Shown here: piece after piece, positions 1-9,499 of the stretch
How the letters are laid out: the number at the start of each line of letters is the position of its first letter
Position numbering within the stretch: the first letter of the stretch is position 1
From: Methylomagnum ishizawai
GTDB taxonomy: Bacteria; Pseudomonadota; Gammaproteobacteria; Methylococcales; Methylococcaceae
Assembly: GCF_900155475.1 (NCBI RefSeq)
Contig: NZ_FXAM01000001.1
Location: 228,501-292,500 of the forward strand
DNA length: 64,000 bases
Direction of reading: 5' to 3'
Translations under genes and position numbers: made by a program
The notes under the pieces: model-generated
What the model was told of the DNA's origin: nothing
Database searches by the model: none
Seen by the model: only the letters and a program-made list of their open reading frames with translations

Positions 1-1
1 C

Positions 2-1939
2 CGGGCCGGACGCCTGCTCGCCGAGGTCAAGGCCACCCAGCGCACCCGTTTCACCGGGCGTATCCTGACCCGAAGCCCGTCGCCCTTGAGTCCCGCCATC
101 TGGGGCAAAGCCCTACCCGAACTGGGTTCCGCCCTGGCCGCGCTCTACCACAGCCTGATGGACAAAGCCACGCCAACGGCAATCCTGACCATTGGGCGGC
201 CCCTGGCCTTGGGGATGACCTTGGCCACCTTGCTGGCGTTCCCGCTACGGGCCGGACTGATCCGCAAATTCGGCTACATCGTGGTCGAGGATGCGCCGAC
301 CTACATGCAGCGCCTATGGACCGCCCTATTCACCGGCCTGGTGCGGACCTTATTGCCCACAGCGGCGGCGCTGGCCGTCTACCTGGGACTGCTCTACACC
401 GATTGGCCGGGGGAAGCCGTGGCCGATGTGCTACGGGTGGGCCTGCTTTCCCTGGCGGCGCTGTTCTTCGTGACCGGCTTCACCCGTTCAGCCCTGGCAC
501 CGGACCAGCCGGATTGGCGGCTGGTACCCATCCACGACCCAGGTGCCCGGACTTTGAACCGGACCGTCACCGGACTGGCGATCCTGTTCGCGCTGGACCA
601 CACCTTGGGCGAACTGGCCAACCAGTACGATGCTTCGGTCGAGTTGGTCTCCACACAGAAATTCGTGTTCGGCGCCTTGATTTCGCTGGCGTTGCTCAGA
701 CTGGTCGGGCGGGGAGTCTGGCCCGAGGACCCGGCCCGGCCCGGATGGAACCGGGTCCGCTACGGCTTGACACTGCTGATCGCAGCGATACCGGCCTCGG
801 CCATGCTGGGCTATGTGGCGTTGTCACGTCTACTGGCGACGCAATGGGTGCTGACCCTGGGACTCTACGCCACGGTCGCGCTATTGAACCGGATCGTCCA
901 GGAAGCGGTGGAACACGCCTTGAACCCGGCCTCGCCCCAGGGCCAACGCCTGCGCACCGCCCTGGCCCTGGGCGAGGAGGGCGCGGAGATGCTGGCGTTC
1001 TGGGCGGTGGGATTCATACGCTGTTCGATCCTGCTGCTGGCGGCCTTGGCCTTGCCCTTACTCTGGGGCGTGCCAGGCAAGGATATCGCCGCTTGGCTCG
1101 GGAACGCCTTCGTGGGTTTCAAACTGGGGAATCTCAACCTGTCGCTGGGCGAAATCCTGGTGGCGCTGTTGTCGTTCACCGGGTTGCTACTCGCGACGCG
1201 GATGCTGCAAAAGACGCTGGACCAAAGGATTTTCCCCAAGACCCGGCTCGACCAGGGCATCCGCAACTCGATCCGCTCCGGCCTGGGCTATGCCGGTTTC
1301 TCCTTGGCCTTGGTGATCGCGGTATCGATCCTGGGGCTGGATTTATCCAACCTCGCCATGATCGCCGGGGCCTTGTCGGTGGGCATCGGTTTCGGATTGC
1401 AGAACATCGTCAACAACTTCGTCTCCGGCTTGATCCTGCTGGTGGAACGCCCCATCAAGGCCGGCGATTGGGTGGTGGTCGGCGAATACCAGGGCTATGT
1501 CAAGAAAATCAGCGTCCGGGCCACCGAGATTTCCACCTTCGACCGGGCTTCGGTGTTCATTCCCAATTCCAGCCTGATTTCCGGTACGGTGATGAACCGC
1601 ACCTATGCCGACAAGACCGGGCGAGTACTGTTGCCCATCGGCCTGGCCTACCACTCTGATCCGCACCAAGCCCGCCAGGTATTGCTGGACATCGCCCAGG
1701 AACATCCCGATATTCGCGATACCCCGCCACCCTCGGTGTTCTTCCAAAGCTTCGGCGACAGCGCCCTCAACCTGGAATTGGTCGCCGTGCTGCACGATGT
1801 AGACAAGGTCAAACAAGTGACCAGCGACCTGTGTTTCGCCATCCACGCGGCCTTCCAACGGGAAGGGATCGAAATTCCGTTCCCGCAACGCGATATCAAA
1901 CTCAGCCTGGACGAGGAACAACTACGGCGCTACCTCTGA
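2..1939 (+). CDS. Mechanosensitive channel, DUF3772/MscS family (5' end outside window)
   Basis: The reading frame is open from the window edge, so the N-terminus is missing; 645 residues are visible. The first visible residues, ending in a TRSPSPLSPAIW motif, resemble the DUF3772 periplasmic domain found in large YjeP/MscM-like channels. About ten hydrophobic segments follow. The C-terminal third holds the MscS core: a glycine/alanine-rich pore helix leading to GFGLQNIVNNFVSGLILL, then the beta domain (GDWVVVGEYQGYVKKISVRATEI, then IPNSSLISGTVMN). Family members release solutes across the inner membrane on hypo-osmotic shock. The only neighbour visible is the MoxR operon 209 bp downstream. 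A second, unrelated-looking MscS protein lies at 35914-37638. Confidence 0.9.
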   Translation, partial: RAGRLLAEVKATQRTRFTGRILTRSPSPLSPAIWGKALPELGSALAALYHSLMDKATPTAILTIGRPLALGMTLATLLAFPLRAGLIRKFGYIVVEDAPTYMQRLWTALFTGLVRTLLPTAAALAVYLGLLYTDWPGEAVADVLRVGLLSLAALFFVTGFTRSALAPDQPDWRLVPIHDPGARTLNRTVTGLAILFALDHTLGELANQYDASVELVSTQKFVFGALISLALLRLVGRGVWPEDPARPGWNRVRYGLTLLIAAIPASAMLGYVALSRLLATQWVLTLGLYATVALLNRIVQEAVEHALNPASPQGQRLRTALALGEEGAEMLAFWAVGFIRCSILLLAALALPLLWGVPGKDIAAWLGNAFVGFKLGNLNLSLGEILVALLSFTGLLLATRMLQKTLDQRIFPKTRLDQGIRNSIRSGLGYAGFSLALVIAVSILGLDLSNLAMIAGALSVGIGFGLQNIVNNFVSGLILLVERPIKAGDWVVVGEYQGYVKKISVRATEISTFDRASVFIPNSSLISGTVMNRTYADKTGRVLLPIGLAYHSDPHQARQVLLDIAQEHPDIRDTPPPSVFFQSFGDSALNLELVAVLHDVDKVKQVTSDLCFAIHAAFQREGIEIPFPQRDIKLSLDEEQLRRYL

Positions 1940-2148
1940 CTCCGAATTCAGATAGGCCAGGAAGCCACCTAGACCGTCCATGGCGCGGCGAAACGCCAAA
2001 TACCGCCCCGCCACATCGGATCACGTTCCTGGCCCCTCAGCGCCCTCACCGCATCCTGGACCGGCGGGGGCATTTCCGCCCCGGCTATTCCAACCCGATA
2101 AAACCCTATACTTCTCATCCAACCTCCCAGCCCAACCCGAACAACCCC

Positions 2149-3063
2149 ATGCGCAACTCCCTCGACGCCCTCCTCGCCACTGCCAACACCGTCATCCTGG
2201 GAAAACCCCGCCAAATCCGGCTGGCGGTGTGCTGTCTCCTGGCTCGCGGCCACCTCCTCATCGAAGACGTGCCGGGCGTTGGCAAAACCACCCTGGCCCA
2301 TACCCTGGCCAACCTGTTGGGGTTGGATTACCAACGCATCCAATTCACCAGCGATCTGCTACCCGCCGATGTGCTGGGCGCTTCGATTTACGATGCCAAA
2401 AACCATAGCTTCCGGTTCCAACCCGGCCCGATCTTCCATCAGATGATCCTGGCCGACGAAATCAACCGCTCCACCCCCAAGGCCCAGAGCGCCCTGCTCG
2501 AAGCCATGGAAGAACACCAGGTCACGGTCGAAGGCGAAACCCGGCCCCTACCCGAACCCTTCTTCGTCATCGCCACCCAGAATCCCATCCATCAAATCGG
2601 CACTTTCCCACTACCCGAATCTCAACTCGACCGCTTCCTGATGCGCCTCACCCTGGGTTATCCCGACAGCCGCTCGGAATTGGCGCTGTACAAGGGCGCG
2701 GAACGCCACAGCTTGTTGGAAAAACTGCCGGTCCGCCTACCCGCCGATGAATTGCGTGGCTTGCAGGAGGCAATCCGGGCCATCCACGCTTCCGATGCCT
2801 TACTGGGCTATGTACAGGCTTTAGTGCGGTTCAGCCGCGAATCCGGGCATTACGAAATCGGCTTGTCGCCACGGGCAGGCTTGGCTTTGCTAAGCGCGGC
2901 GCGGGCCTGGGCCTATACCGAAAGCCGCGAAGTGGTGTTACCGGAAGATGTGCAGGCGGTGCTGGCCCCGGTCTGCGGTCACCGGCTGAAACCCGTGGGC
3001 AGTGGGGCCGTGACCGCCGAGGCCGTGGTCGGCCCGATGCTGGATCAAATCACGGTCATCTAA
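2149..3063 (+). CDS. MoxR-family AAA+ ATPase
   Basis: A 304-residue AAA+ ATPase of the MoxR type. Walker A is DVPGVGKTT near residue 43, Walker B is MILADEINR, and sensor 1 lies at FFVIATQNP. The ATG at 2149 was chosen because the MoxR homology begins there; the frame stays open further upstream but is proline-rich and unlike the family. MoxR proteins act as chaperone-like ATPases for the maturation of other proteins, often with VWA partners. Here the next two genes are DUF58 and TgpA-like transglutaminase, the common MoxR-DUF58-transglutaminase order. The downstream DUF58 start is 72 bp away. Confidence 0.93.
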   Translation: MRNSLDALLATANTVILGKPRQIRLAVCCLLARGHLLIEDVPGVGKTTLAHTLANLLGLDYQRIQFTSDLLPADVLGASIYDAKNHSFRFQPGPIFHQMILADEINRSTPKAQSALLEAMEEHQVTVEGETRPLPEPFFVIATQNPIHQIGTFPLPESQLDRFLMRLTLGYPDSRSELALYKGAERHSLLEKLPVRLPADELRGLQEAIRAIHASDALLGYVQALVRFSRESGHYEIGLSPRAGLALLSAARAWAYTESREVVLPEDVQAVLAPVCGHRLKPVGSGAVTAEAVVGPMLDQITVI

Positions 3064-3135
3064 AGCTTGAGACCTGAGGCTTGGGGGTCGCAGCCTCGGG
3101 CCTCCAGCCCCGTACTTCACGCCGAGTCCCAACCC

Positions 3136-4089
3136 ATGGCTTCCCCCACCCTCAAGCAACGCTTCGACCTGCAACGCTTTTTCCGGGGCGATCAAGCGGT
3201 GCCCGGTCCTATCGTGCTGACCCATCGTTTGGTTTTCATCGTACCGAACCAGCGCGGGCTGGGGCTGGCCTTGCTCTTGTTCATCCTGTGGCTGACCTCG
3301 ATCAACTACAGCAGCAACCTGGGTTTCATCCTGACTTTCCTATTGGTCGCCATCGCCCTGCTGGGGATGCTTCATGGCTATCGCAATCTCGCCGGACTAT
3401 CGATCCGGCCCAAACCCAGCCCGCCGGTCTTTGCGGGCGAGCAGGCCCGTTGGGAACTCATGGTCGCCAATCCCGGCCTGTTGCCGCGCTACGCGGTGTG
3501 GTGCCGCTGCAAGGGGGCGGAGCCGGTACGGATCGATATCGCCGCCGAAGCCACCGCCAACCCCGCGCTGGGCCTGCCGACCGCCCAGCGCGGCTGGCTC
3601 GAACCGGGCACGGTGCGGATTTACAGCGAATTCCCGCTGGGCCTGTTCCATGCGTGGTCGCTGCTGAATTTCCAGGAACGCATCCTGGTTTATCCGCGGC
3701 CCGCGCCCACGCCCATGGATTTCCCGATCTCGGGCGGCTATGGCCGCTTCAACCGACAAGCGCATAGCGCCGAGGATTTCCACGGCTTCCAGACCTATCA
3801 AGCGGGCGATCCCTTGCGACATATCCATTGGAAGGGCGTCGCCAAGGGCCACGATCCGCAAGTCAAACGCTACGTGGGTGGCGAGACCGAGGATTTGGCC
3901 TTCGCGTTCGAAGAAACCCCCGGCGGCGACACCGAAAGTCGCTTGAGCCGCCTCTGCCGCTGGATCATCGACGCCGAAGCCGCCGGGCTGCGTTATTCCC
4001 TCAGCCTGCCCGGTACCCGCATCGCCGCCAATTCCGGGGCCGCCCATAGCCGCCTTTGCCTCAAAACCCTCGCCCTGTTCCAGCTATGA
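3136..4089 (+). CDS. DUF58 domain membrane protein
   Basis: A 317-residue protein with two close membrane segments (about residues 37-75) and a DUF58 region whose signature is FHGFQTYQAGDPLRHIHWKGVAKG. The ATG at 3136 is preferred to the in-frame TTG at 3067 because family homology begins near residue 10 (LQRFFRG). DUF58 proteins have a VWA-like fold and are partners of MoxR ATPases; their biochemical role is not settled. The stop codon overlaps the start of the transglutaminase gene (ATGA at 4086-4089), implying translational coupling. Confidence 0.9.
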   Translation: MASPTLKQRFDLQRFFRGDQAVPGPIVLTHRLVFIVPNQRGLGLALLLFILWLTSINYSSNLGFILTFLLVAIALLGMLHGYRNLAGLSIRPKPSPPVFAGEQARWELMVANPGLLPRYAVWCRCKGAEPVRIDIAAEATANPALGLPTAQRGWLEPGTVRIYSEFPLGLFHAWSLLNFQERILVYPRPAPTPMDFPISGGYGRFNRQAHSAEDFHGFQTYQAGDPLRHIHWKGVAKGHDPQVKRYVGGETEDLAFAFEETPGGDTESRLSRLCRWIIDAEAAGLRYSLSLPGTRIAANSGAAHSRLCLKTLALFQL

Positions 4090-6068
4090 CCGCCATCCCG
4101 CTCCGCGATACCCTGACCGCCGCCTTCGAGAAACTGCTGCTGTTCAGTCTGGTGTTCGTCGCCCTGCCTCATGCCGCCAACCTGCATCCCACGGTATTCG
4201 GCTTCTTCGCCCTGTTGGCGGCTTGGCGCTATGCCACGGTGGAACGGCCCGGCCTGCGTCCCGGTAAATGGATGCTGGGCTTGTTGATGCTATGCGCCAT
4301 GGCCTTGGTGTACGCCCATTACCATCGCTTCTACGGGCGGGAAGGTGGCTCGGCCTTGTTCCTGGTCGGCCTGGGGCTGAAGCTCATGGAGATGAAAACC
4401 CGGCGCGAGGTGTACCTGGTCATCTTCCTCGGCTTTTTCGTGGCGATGACCCAGTACCTGTTCTCGCAGACCATCCCCATGGCGCTCTATACCCTGGTGG
4501 CGGTGGGTTTGTCGGTGGGGGTTTTGATCGGGGCGGGCGGTGGTCCGGCCTTGGCTCCCGCCGCGGCGTTCAAGCGTTCCGCCGCCCTGGTGGCACAGGC
4601 CGTGCCGATCATGCTGGTGCTGTTCCTGTTCTTCCCGCGGCTTCCCGGTCCCTTGTGGAAACTGCCCGACGACGAGCGCCACGCCAAGACCGGCCTCAGC
4701 GACAAGCTCGAACCCGGCAGCATCAGCCACCTGGGCCGTTCCGCCGAACCGGCGTTCCGGGTCGATTTCCAGGGTGCACCGCCGCCCAACGCCTTGCGCT
4801 ATTGGCGCGGCCCGGTGTTCTGGCATACCAATGGCACCCGCTGGGATGTGGCGGTGGATAAGCCTTTGCCGCACGACCAGGAACCCAAATTTTCCGGGCC
4901 GGCCTACCGCTACGCCATCACCCTGGAACCGCATCGGCGTCGTTGGCTGTTCGCCCTGGATTTACCCAGCGGCTTCCCGTCCGATGTGACGCAGACGGCG
5001 GAATATCTGCTGCTGACCAAAGACCCGGTCCACGAGCGCCGCCGGTTCGAGTTGGTTTCGCAACCCGCTTTCCGCACCGGCCCGCTGAGTCCCGTCGAGC
5101 GGACGCAAGGTTTACAACTTCCCGACCCACCGGACGGGCGCGTCCGCGCCCTGGTCGAGGCTTGGCGCGGCGAATCGGCCCGGCCCGGCGATTGGGTACA
5201 ACGGGCTTTGCGCTATTTCCGCGAGGAAGCGTTCTTCTACACCCTCAACCCGCCCGCGCTGGAAGACCATCCCATCGAGCGCTTTCTGTTCGAGACCCGC
5301 CGCGGTTTCTGCGAGCACTACGCCACCAGCTTCGTCTACCTGATGCGGGTGGCGGGCATTCCGGCGCGGGTGGTGACGGGCTATCAGGGCGGGGTTTGGA
5401 ACCCGGTGGGCCGATTCCTCGAAGTACGGCAGGCCGACGCCCACGCCTGGGCCGAGGTCTGGTTGCCGGAGCGGGGCTGGACCCGGATCGATCCCACCGC
5501 CGCCGTCGCGCCCGAGCGCATCGAGCAAGGCATCGACCTGGACGCCGCCAGCCCGGAAGGCGATGTGATGTTCAACCCGGTGGGCGAAGCCTTGGCCGGA
5601 CGCGCCCAAGGCTTCCGCGACTGGCTCCGCCAAGGCCGGATGCTCTGGGCCAGCGTCGATCATGCCTGGAACCAATGGGTGCTGGCCTATGATCCCGAGC
5701 AACAACAGCGGTTTTGGGGGAGTCTCGGCATCATGGAATGGGGCAAACTGGCGCTATGGATGGGCGGCTTACTGGGTCTGTGCGGAGCTGCGGCGGCTTT
5801 GTTATTCTGGCCCCGCCGGAAAACCCCGCCCGACCCCGCCGTATTGGCCTATCAGCGCTTTTTGGGGAAATTGGCCCGGCGCGGCGTGGTCAAGCGCACC
5901 GGCGAAGGGCCGCTGGATTTCTCGCGGCGGGCCATGACCGAGCGGCCCGAGGCTGCCGCGACCATCGTTCGGATCACCGGGATATTCTTGGGATTGCGCT
6001 ACGGGAAAACGGCGCGGGCGGAGGATTTGGCGCGGTTGCGGCGGCTGGTGCGGGAATTCCGGGTTTAG
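4086..6068 (+). CDS. TgpA-like membrane transglutaminase-domain protein
   Basis: 660 residues. The N-terminal 200 residues contain about six membrane helices (DUF3488-type). A periplasmic transglutaminase-like cysteine protease fold follows, with the triad visible as GFCEHYA (Cys), DAHAWAEVW (His) and RIDPTAAV (Asp). A final membrane helix (LALWMGGLLGLCGAAAALLFW) leads to a short cytoplasmic DUF4129-like tail. This is the layout of Pseudomonas TgpA, an essential periplasmic enzyme thought to act on envelope components. The ATG at 4086 overlaps the DUF58 stop, and this is the last gene of the MoxR operon. An in-frame upstream start at 4056 lies inside the DUF58 gene and is not favoured. Confidence 0.92.
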   Translation: MTAIPLRDTLTAAFEKLLLFSLVFVALPHAANLHPTVFGFFALLAAWRYATVERPGLRPGKWMLGLLMLCAMALVYAHYHRFYGREGGSALFLVGLGLKLMEMKTRREVYLVIFLGFFVAMTQYLFSQTIPMALYTLVAVGLSVGVLIGAGGGPALAPAAAFKRSAALVAQAVPIMLVLFLFFPRLPGPLWKLPDDERHAKTGLSDKLEPGSISHLGRSAEPAFRVDFQGAPPPNALRYWRGPVFWHTNGTRWDVAVDKPLPHDQEPKFSGPAYRYAITLEPHRRRWLFALDLPSGFPSDVTQTAEYLLLTKDPVHERRRFELVSQPAFRTGPLSPVERTQGLQLPDPPDGRVRALVEAWRGESARPGDWVQRALRYFREEAFFYTLNPPALEDHPIERFLFETRRGFCEHYATSFVYLMRVAGIPARVVTGYQGGVWNPVGRFLEVRQADAHAWAEVWLPERGWTRIDPTAAVAPERIEQGIDLDAASPEGDVMFNPVGEALAGRAQGFRDWLRQGRMLWASVDHAWNQWVLAYDPEQQQRFWGSLGIMEWGKLALWMGGLLGLCGAAAALLFWPRRKTPPDPAVLAYQRFLGKLARRGVVKRTGEGPLDFSRRAMTERPEAAATIVRITGIFLGLRYGKTARAEDLARLRRLVREFRV

Positions 6069-6188
6069 GGCGCGGAACGATCCCTTCAGGGACGTTCCCG
6101 GCGGCGGGGTCGCGCTATACTTGCCCGACCCTTGTGGGCGCAATGGACAAATCCCGGTCCAGCCGCCCATCCCTCAGGAGACCCAGCA

Positions 6189-6842
6189 GTGTATTACTCC
6201 TCCTCTTCCAGAAGCCGGGGCTACCGGAGTTCCGGTTCCCGCCGCTACGATCCCAACGACAATTTCCACCTCAAGTCCCGGAAAGACTCGGGTAAAACCA
6301 AGCTGCTGTTCGCGCTCGCGGTATTCCTGGTCCTGCAAAGCCTCTATTTGCTGGTGTCGTATATCCGCATGAGCATCGCCGAGGCCGATACTCTGGAACT
6401 CACCCTATCCGAAAGGAAACAGCAGCAGGAATTGGACATCCTGAGGCCGCAGGCGCAAAAGCTCAGGGCCGATATCGAAACCCTGGGCCAAGGCGGCCTG
6501 CCCGAACTGACCCGCCTGGAATTCGACAAGGTGTTGACCATGGACCAGGACTATGTGAAGAACATCGTGTTTACGGTCTCCGGCAGGGGCGACGACCGGG
6601 TATACGAATACAAGATGGTGATGCACAACGGCAGTTTGAACCTGATCCATCCGCAGGTGGATATCCTGTTCTTCGATCCGCAGGGCATCCAGGTCGGCAT
6701 GTCGCGGCTGGGAGTGCAGGGCGATGGTGTCACGCCCACCCTGGAAGTCATGGAACGCGGCGAAATCCGCTCGTTCTCCTCGCAAATCCAATTGAGCGAC
6801 AGCGCCAAGCCGGGTTATTTCCGCTTGAGAATCTGGAAATAA
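6189..6842 (+). CDS. Uncharacterised single-pass membrane protein with coiled coil
   Basis: I do not recognise this 217-residue protein. A GTG at 6189 is chosen because AGGAG sits about 8 bases upstream; the in-frame TTG at 6132 lacks such a site. The first 35 residues are Ser/Arg/Tyr-rich and probably cytoplasmic. One transmembrane helix follows (LLFALAVFLVLQSLYLLVSYI), then a short coiled coil rich in Glu and Gln, then a beta-rich periplasmic domain (about residues 110-217) ending in FRLRIWK. It lies 120 bp after the transglutaminase gene and ends 7 bp from the convergent cysE stop. The soluble domain resembles no family I can name. Confidence 0.7.
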   Translation: MYYSSSSRSRGYRSSGSRRYDPNDNFHLKSRKDSGKTKLLFALAVFLVLQSLYLLVSYIRMSIAEADTLELTLSERKQQQELDILRPQAQKLRADIETLGQGGLPELTRLEFDKVLTMDQDYVKNIVFTVSGRGDDRVYEYKMVMHNGSLNLIHPQVDILFFDPQGIQVGMSRLGVQGDGVTPTLEVMERGEIRSFSSQIQLSDSAKPGYFRLRIWK

Positions 6843-6849
6843 GCCCGGC

Positions 6850-7614
6850 CTATTCCGCTTTTTCACCGCCTTGCCGCAAGCCGCAAGGTTCGAGTTCGGG
6901 CAGCGGCGGCTCGGAGACTTCCAAGCCTTGTTGTTGCAACATCCGCTTGAGGGCTTCGATCTGGCCGTCCAGGGCTTGGATATGGTCGAGCATGTGGTTG
7001 ACGGCGTGGGCCACCGGGTCGGGCATGTCGGGAGTCATACCGTAGGCGTCGAAGCCCAGCTTGCTGGCGATGTTCTGGCGGCGTTCTTCCTGGGCCTTGC
7101 GGTCGGGACTGACCATGTGGCCCGGAATCCCCACCACGGTCGCCCCCGCCGGGACGCTTTTCAACACCACCGAATTGGAGCCGATCCGGGCACCGTCGCC
7201 CACCGTGATCGGTCCCAAGATTTTCGCCCCCGCCCCCACCACCACGCCATTGCCCAGGGTCGGATGGCGCTTGCCCTTGCGCCAGGACGTCCCGCCCAGG
7301 GTCACGCCGTGATAGAGCGTGCAATCGTCGCCGATGGTGGCGGTTTCGCCGATCACCACGCCCATGCCATGATCGATGAAGAAGCGCCGCCCGATTTGGG
7401 CACCGGGATGGATTTCGACCCCGCTCCACCAGCGGGCCAGGGTCGAGAGGAACCGGGCCGGCCATCTCAGGCCATGGTTCCACAGCCGGTGGCTGAGCCG
7501 ATGGACCAGGACCGCGTGGATACCGGGATAGATGGTGAAGATTTCGAAATAGGACTGGGCCGCCGGGTCGCGCTCGAAGATGCAGCCGTACTCGGCCTTC
7601 AGTTTTTCCCACAT
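6850..7614 (-). CDS. cysE: Serine O-acetyltransferase (EpsC/CysE type)
   Basis: 254 residues. The enzyme acetylates L-serine with acetyl-CoA to O-acetylserine, the first committed step of cysteine synthesis, in the cytoplasm. The N-terminal helical part contains [23 protein letters not shown]. The left-handed beta-helix has the expected hexapeptide repeats and catalytic segment ([20 protein letters not shown], then LYHGVTLGG). A C-terminal tail of about 80 residues is longer than in the minimal enzyme. The ATG at 7614 overlaps the end of trmJ by 16 bp. The trmJ-cysE order with divergent suhB is common in gammaproteobacteria, where iscR often follows; here a convergent gene follows instead. 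Confidence 0.95.
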   Translation of the reverse strand: MWEKLKAEYGCIFERDPAAQSYFEIFTIYPGIHAVLVHRLSHRLWNHGLRWPARFLSTLARWWSGVEIHPGAQIGRRFFIDHGMGVVIGETATIGDDCTLYHGVTLGGTSWRKGKRHPTLGNGVVVGAGAKILGPITVGDGARIGSNSVVLKSVPAGATVVGIPGHMVSPDRKAQEERRQNIASKLGFDAYGMTPDMPDPVAHAVNHMLDHIQALDGQIEALKRMLQQQGLEVSEPPLPELEPCGLRQGGEKAE

Positions 7615-8348
7615 GTGGATGATCCTTGCCGTTTCAGTTGCAATTGCACGGCGGTGAGGATGCCGCGCAGGATATGGATTTCTTTTTGTTCCAAGCGCAC
7701 CCGGTTGAAGATGCGCCGCAGCCGCCGCATCAGCGAGGGCGAGGACTTCTTCTCGTGCAGGAAACGCACTTCGTGCAAAGCCGTGTCGAGATGTTGGTAG
7801 AAGGATTCCATTTGCTCCGCGGTTGCCAGCGGGGACATGGGTTCTTGCAGGGCTTGGGGTTCGGTTTGGGCGGCGAGGAACAACTCGTAGGCCACCACTT
7901 GCAGGGCTGCGGCCACGTTCAGGGAGCTGAATCCGGGGTTGCAGGGGATGTGCAAGAGGTAATGGCAGCGTTCCAGTTCGGCGTTGTCCAACCCGGAATG
8001 CTCGCGCCCGAACAGGAGGGCGGTCTTGACCGGCGATTGCGCCACCATTCCGGCGCATTCCCTGGGATCGAGCTGCGGCCAGGGAATGGCGCGGAGCCGG
8101 GCGCTGGCCCCGATCACCAACTCGCGGTCGGCGATGGCTTCCTCCAGGCTGGCACAGACCTTGGCCCCGGCCAGGATATCGTCGGCCCCGGAAGCGCGGG
8201 CGGTGGCTTCGCCGCTGGGGAAGACCTTGGGGGCCACCAGGGCCAGGTCGGAAAGCCCCATGTTCTTCATGGCGCGGGCCGCGGCACCAATATTGCCGGG
8301 ATGGGTGGTGCCGACCAGCACGATCCTGACATGCGCTAGGCGTTTCAT
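7599..8348 (-). CDS. trmJ: tRNA (cytidine/uridine-32-2'-O)-methyltransferase TrmJ
   Basis: 249 residues, close to the 246 of E. coli TrmJ. This SpoU-class enzyme methylates the ribose of nucleotide 32 in tRNA using S-adenosylmethionine. The N-terminal strand and motif [20 protein letters not shown] is typical. The SpoU knot motifs are [18 protein letters not shown] and [18 protein letters not shown]. The ATG at 8348 ([10 protein letters not shown]) fits the family start; upstream in-frame codons add an unrelated 13-residue extension. It is divergent from suhB and overlaps cysE. Confidence 0.94.
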   Translation of the reverse strand: MKRLAHVRIVLVGTTHPGNIGAAARAMKNMGLSDLALVAPKVFPSGEATARASGADDILAGAKVCASLEEAIADRELVIGASARLRAIPWPQLDPRECAGMVAQSPVKTALLFGREHSGLDNAELERCHYLLHIPCNPGFSSLNVAAALQVVAYELFLAAQTEPQALQEPMSPLATAEQMESFYQHLDTALHEVRFLHEKKSSPSLMRRLRRIFNRVRLEQKEIHILRGILTAVQLQLKRQGSSTCGKN

Positions 8349-8503
8349 CCTAAGTTGCGGAAGTCCAAAGCGAAAAAGGGCCAGCATCTTATCAGAACTC
8401 TGATAACCTTGTGCCCTCGCGGACTATCGGGCTTGGCCAGCGGGCCGGTCCAAAGCCGCGGGTTTTCCCCATCAATCGACAGCTTAGTGGTAACGATCCG
8501 ACC

Positions 8504-9322
8504 ATGGACCCCATGCTCACCATCGCGATCCGCGCCGCCAGGGCGGCGGGCGATATCATCGTCCGCGCCATGGACCGGGTGGACCTTCTCAACATCACCC
8601 CCAAGGGGCGCAACGACTTCGTCAGCGACGTGGACCGCCAAGCGGAACGCGAGATCATCAACACCTTGCAGCGGGCCTATCCCGGCCATGGCTTCATGGG
8701 CGAGGAAGGCGGCGTGCAAGGACCGGCCCACGCCGACCACGTCTGGGTCATCGATCCCCTGGACGGCACCACCAATTTCTTGCATGGCTTCCCCCAGTTC
8801 GCGGTGTCCATCGGGCTGTTCCACAAGGGCCGGATCGACAAGGGCGTGGTCTACGACCCGGTCAAGCAGGAGTTGTTCACCGCCGCCCGGGGCGCGGGCG
8901 CGACCCTGAACAGCCGCCGTATCCGGGTCACCAAGCAGGTCGGCATGGTCGGCGCTTTGCTCGGCACCGGCATCCCGTTCAAGGACCAGAGCTATCTCGA
9001 CGCCTATCTGGGGATGCTCAAGGATTTGCTGAAGGATGCCGCCGGCATCCGCCGCGCCGGCTCGGCGGCCTTGGACCTGGCCTATGTGGCGGCGGGCCGC
9101 CTGGATGGCTTTTGGGAAATCGGCCTGAAGCCCTGGGACATGGCGGCGGGCATCCTATTGATCCAGGAGGCCGGCGGCATCGTCACCGACCTCGAAGGCG
9201 GCGACAAGCATTTCGAGACCGGCGGTGTCCTCGCCGCCACTCCCAAACTGCACCCGATCATGCGCGGTTTGATCGCCCCGCACCTCACCGACAGCCTGCG
9301 CCACCGCCCCGCCCAGGACTGA
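8504..9322 (+). CDS. suhB: Inositol-1-monophosphatase family protein SuhB
   Basis: 272 residues, the usual length. The metal-binding signatures of the inositol monophosphatase superfamily are present: GEEGG near residue 67, VWVIDPLDGTTNF near residue 82, and KPWDMAAG near residue 210. In E. coli, SuhB dephosphorylates myo-inositol 1-phosphate in vitro and takes part in rRNA transcription antitermination with Nus factors. The ATG at 8504 (MDPMLTIAIRAARAAG) was chosen over upstream in-frame codons because family homology starts there; an ATG at 8513 is possible. The gene is divergent from trmJ with a gap of 155 bp. Confidence 0.95.
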   Translation: MDPMLTIAIRAARAAGDIIVRAMDRVDLLNITPKGRNDFVSDVDRQAEREIINTLQRAYPGHGFMGEEGGVQGPAHADHVWVIDPLDGTTNFLHGFPQFAVSIGLFHKGRIDKGVVYDPVKQELFTAARGAGATLNSRRIRVTKQVGMVGALLGTGIPFKDQSYLDAYLGMLKDLLKDAAGIRRAGSAALDLAYVAAGRLDGFWEIGLKPWDMAAGILLIQEAGGIVTDLEGGDKHFETGGVLAATPKLHPIMRGLIAPHLTDSLRHRPAQD

Positions 9323-9499
9323 CCCCATCCCCGCGACGGTCGCGGCTCGCTCCCGACCGTCTTCCCGCCGCACGACCCACCCGCGCTTTGCCGCCCGTAG
9401 AATCTGGGATACGCTCATTTTCCAATGCCGCGCCAAGCGGAACCGGGGAGTCGGCACTCCGACCGACGATGTGTGATAAAGCATTAGCGCGAGGCCACC

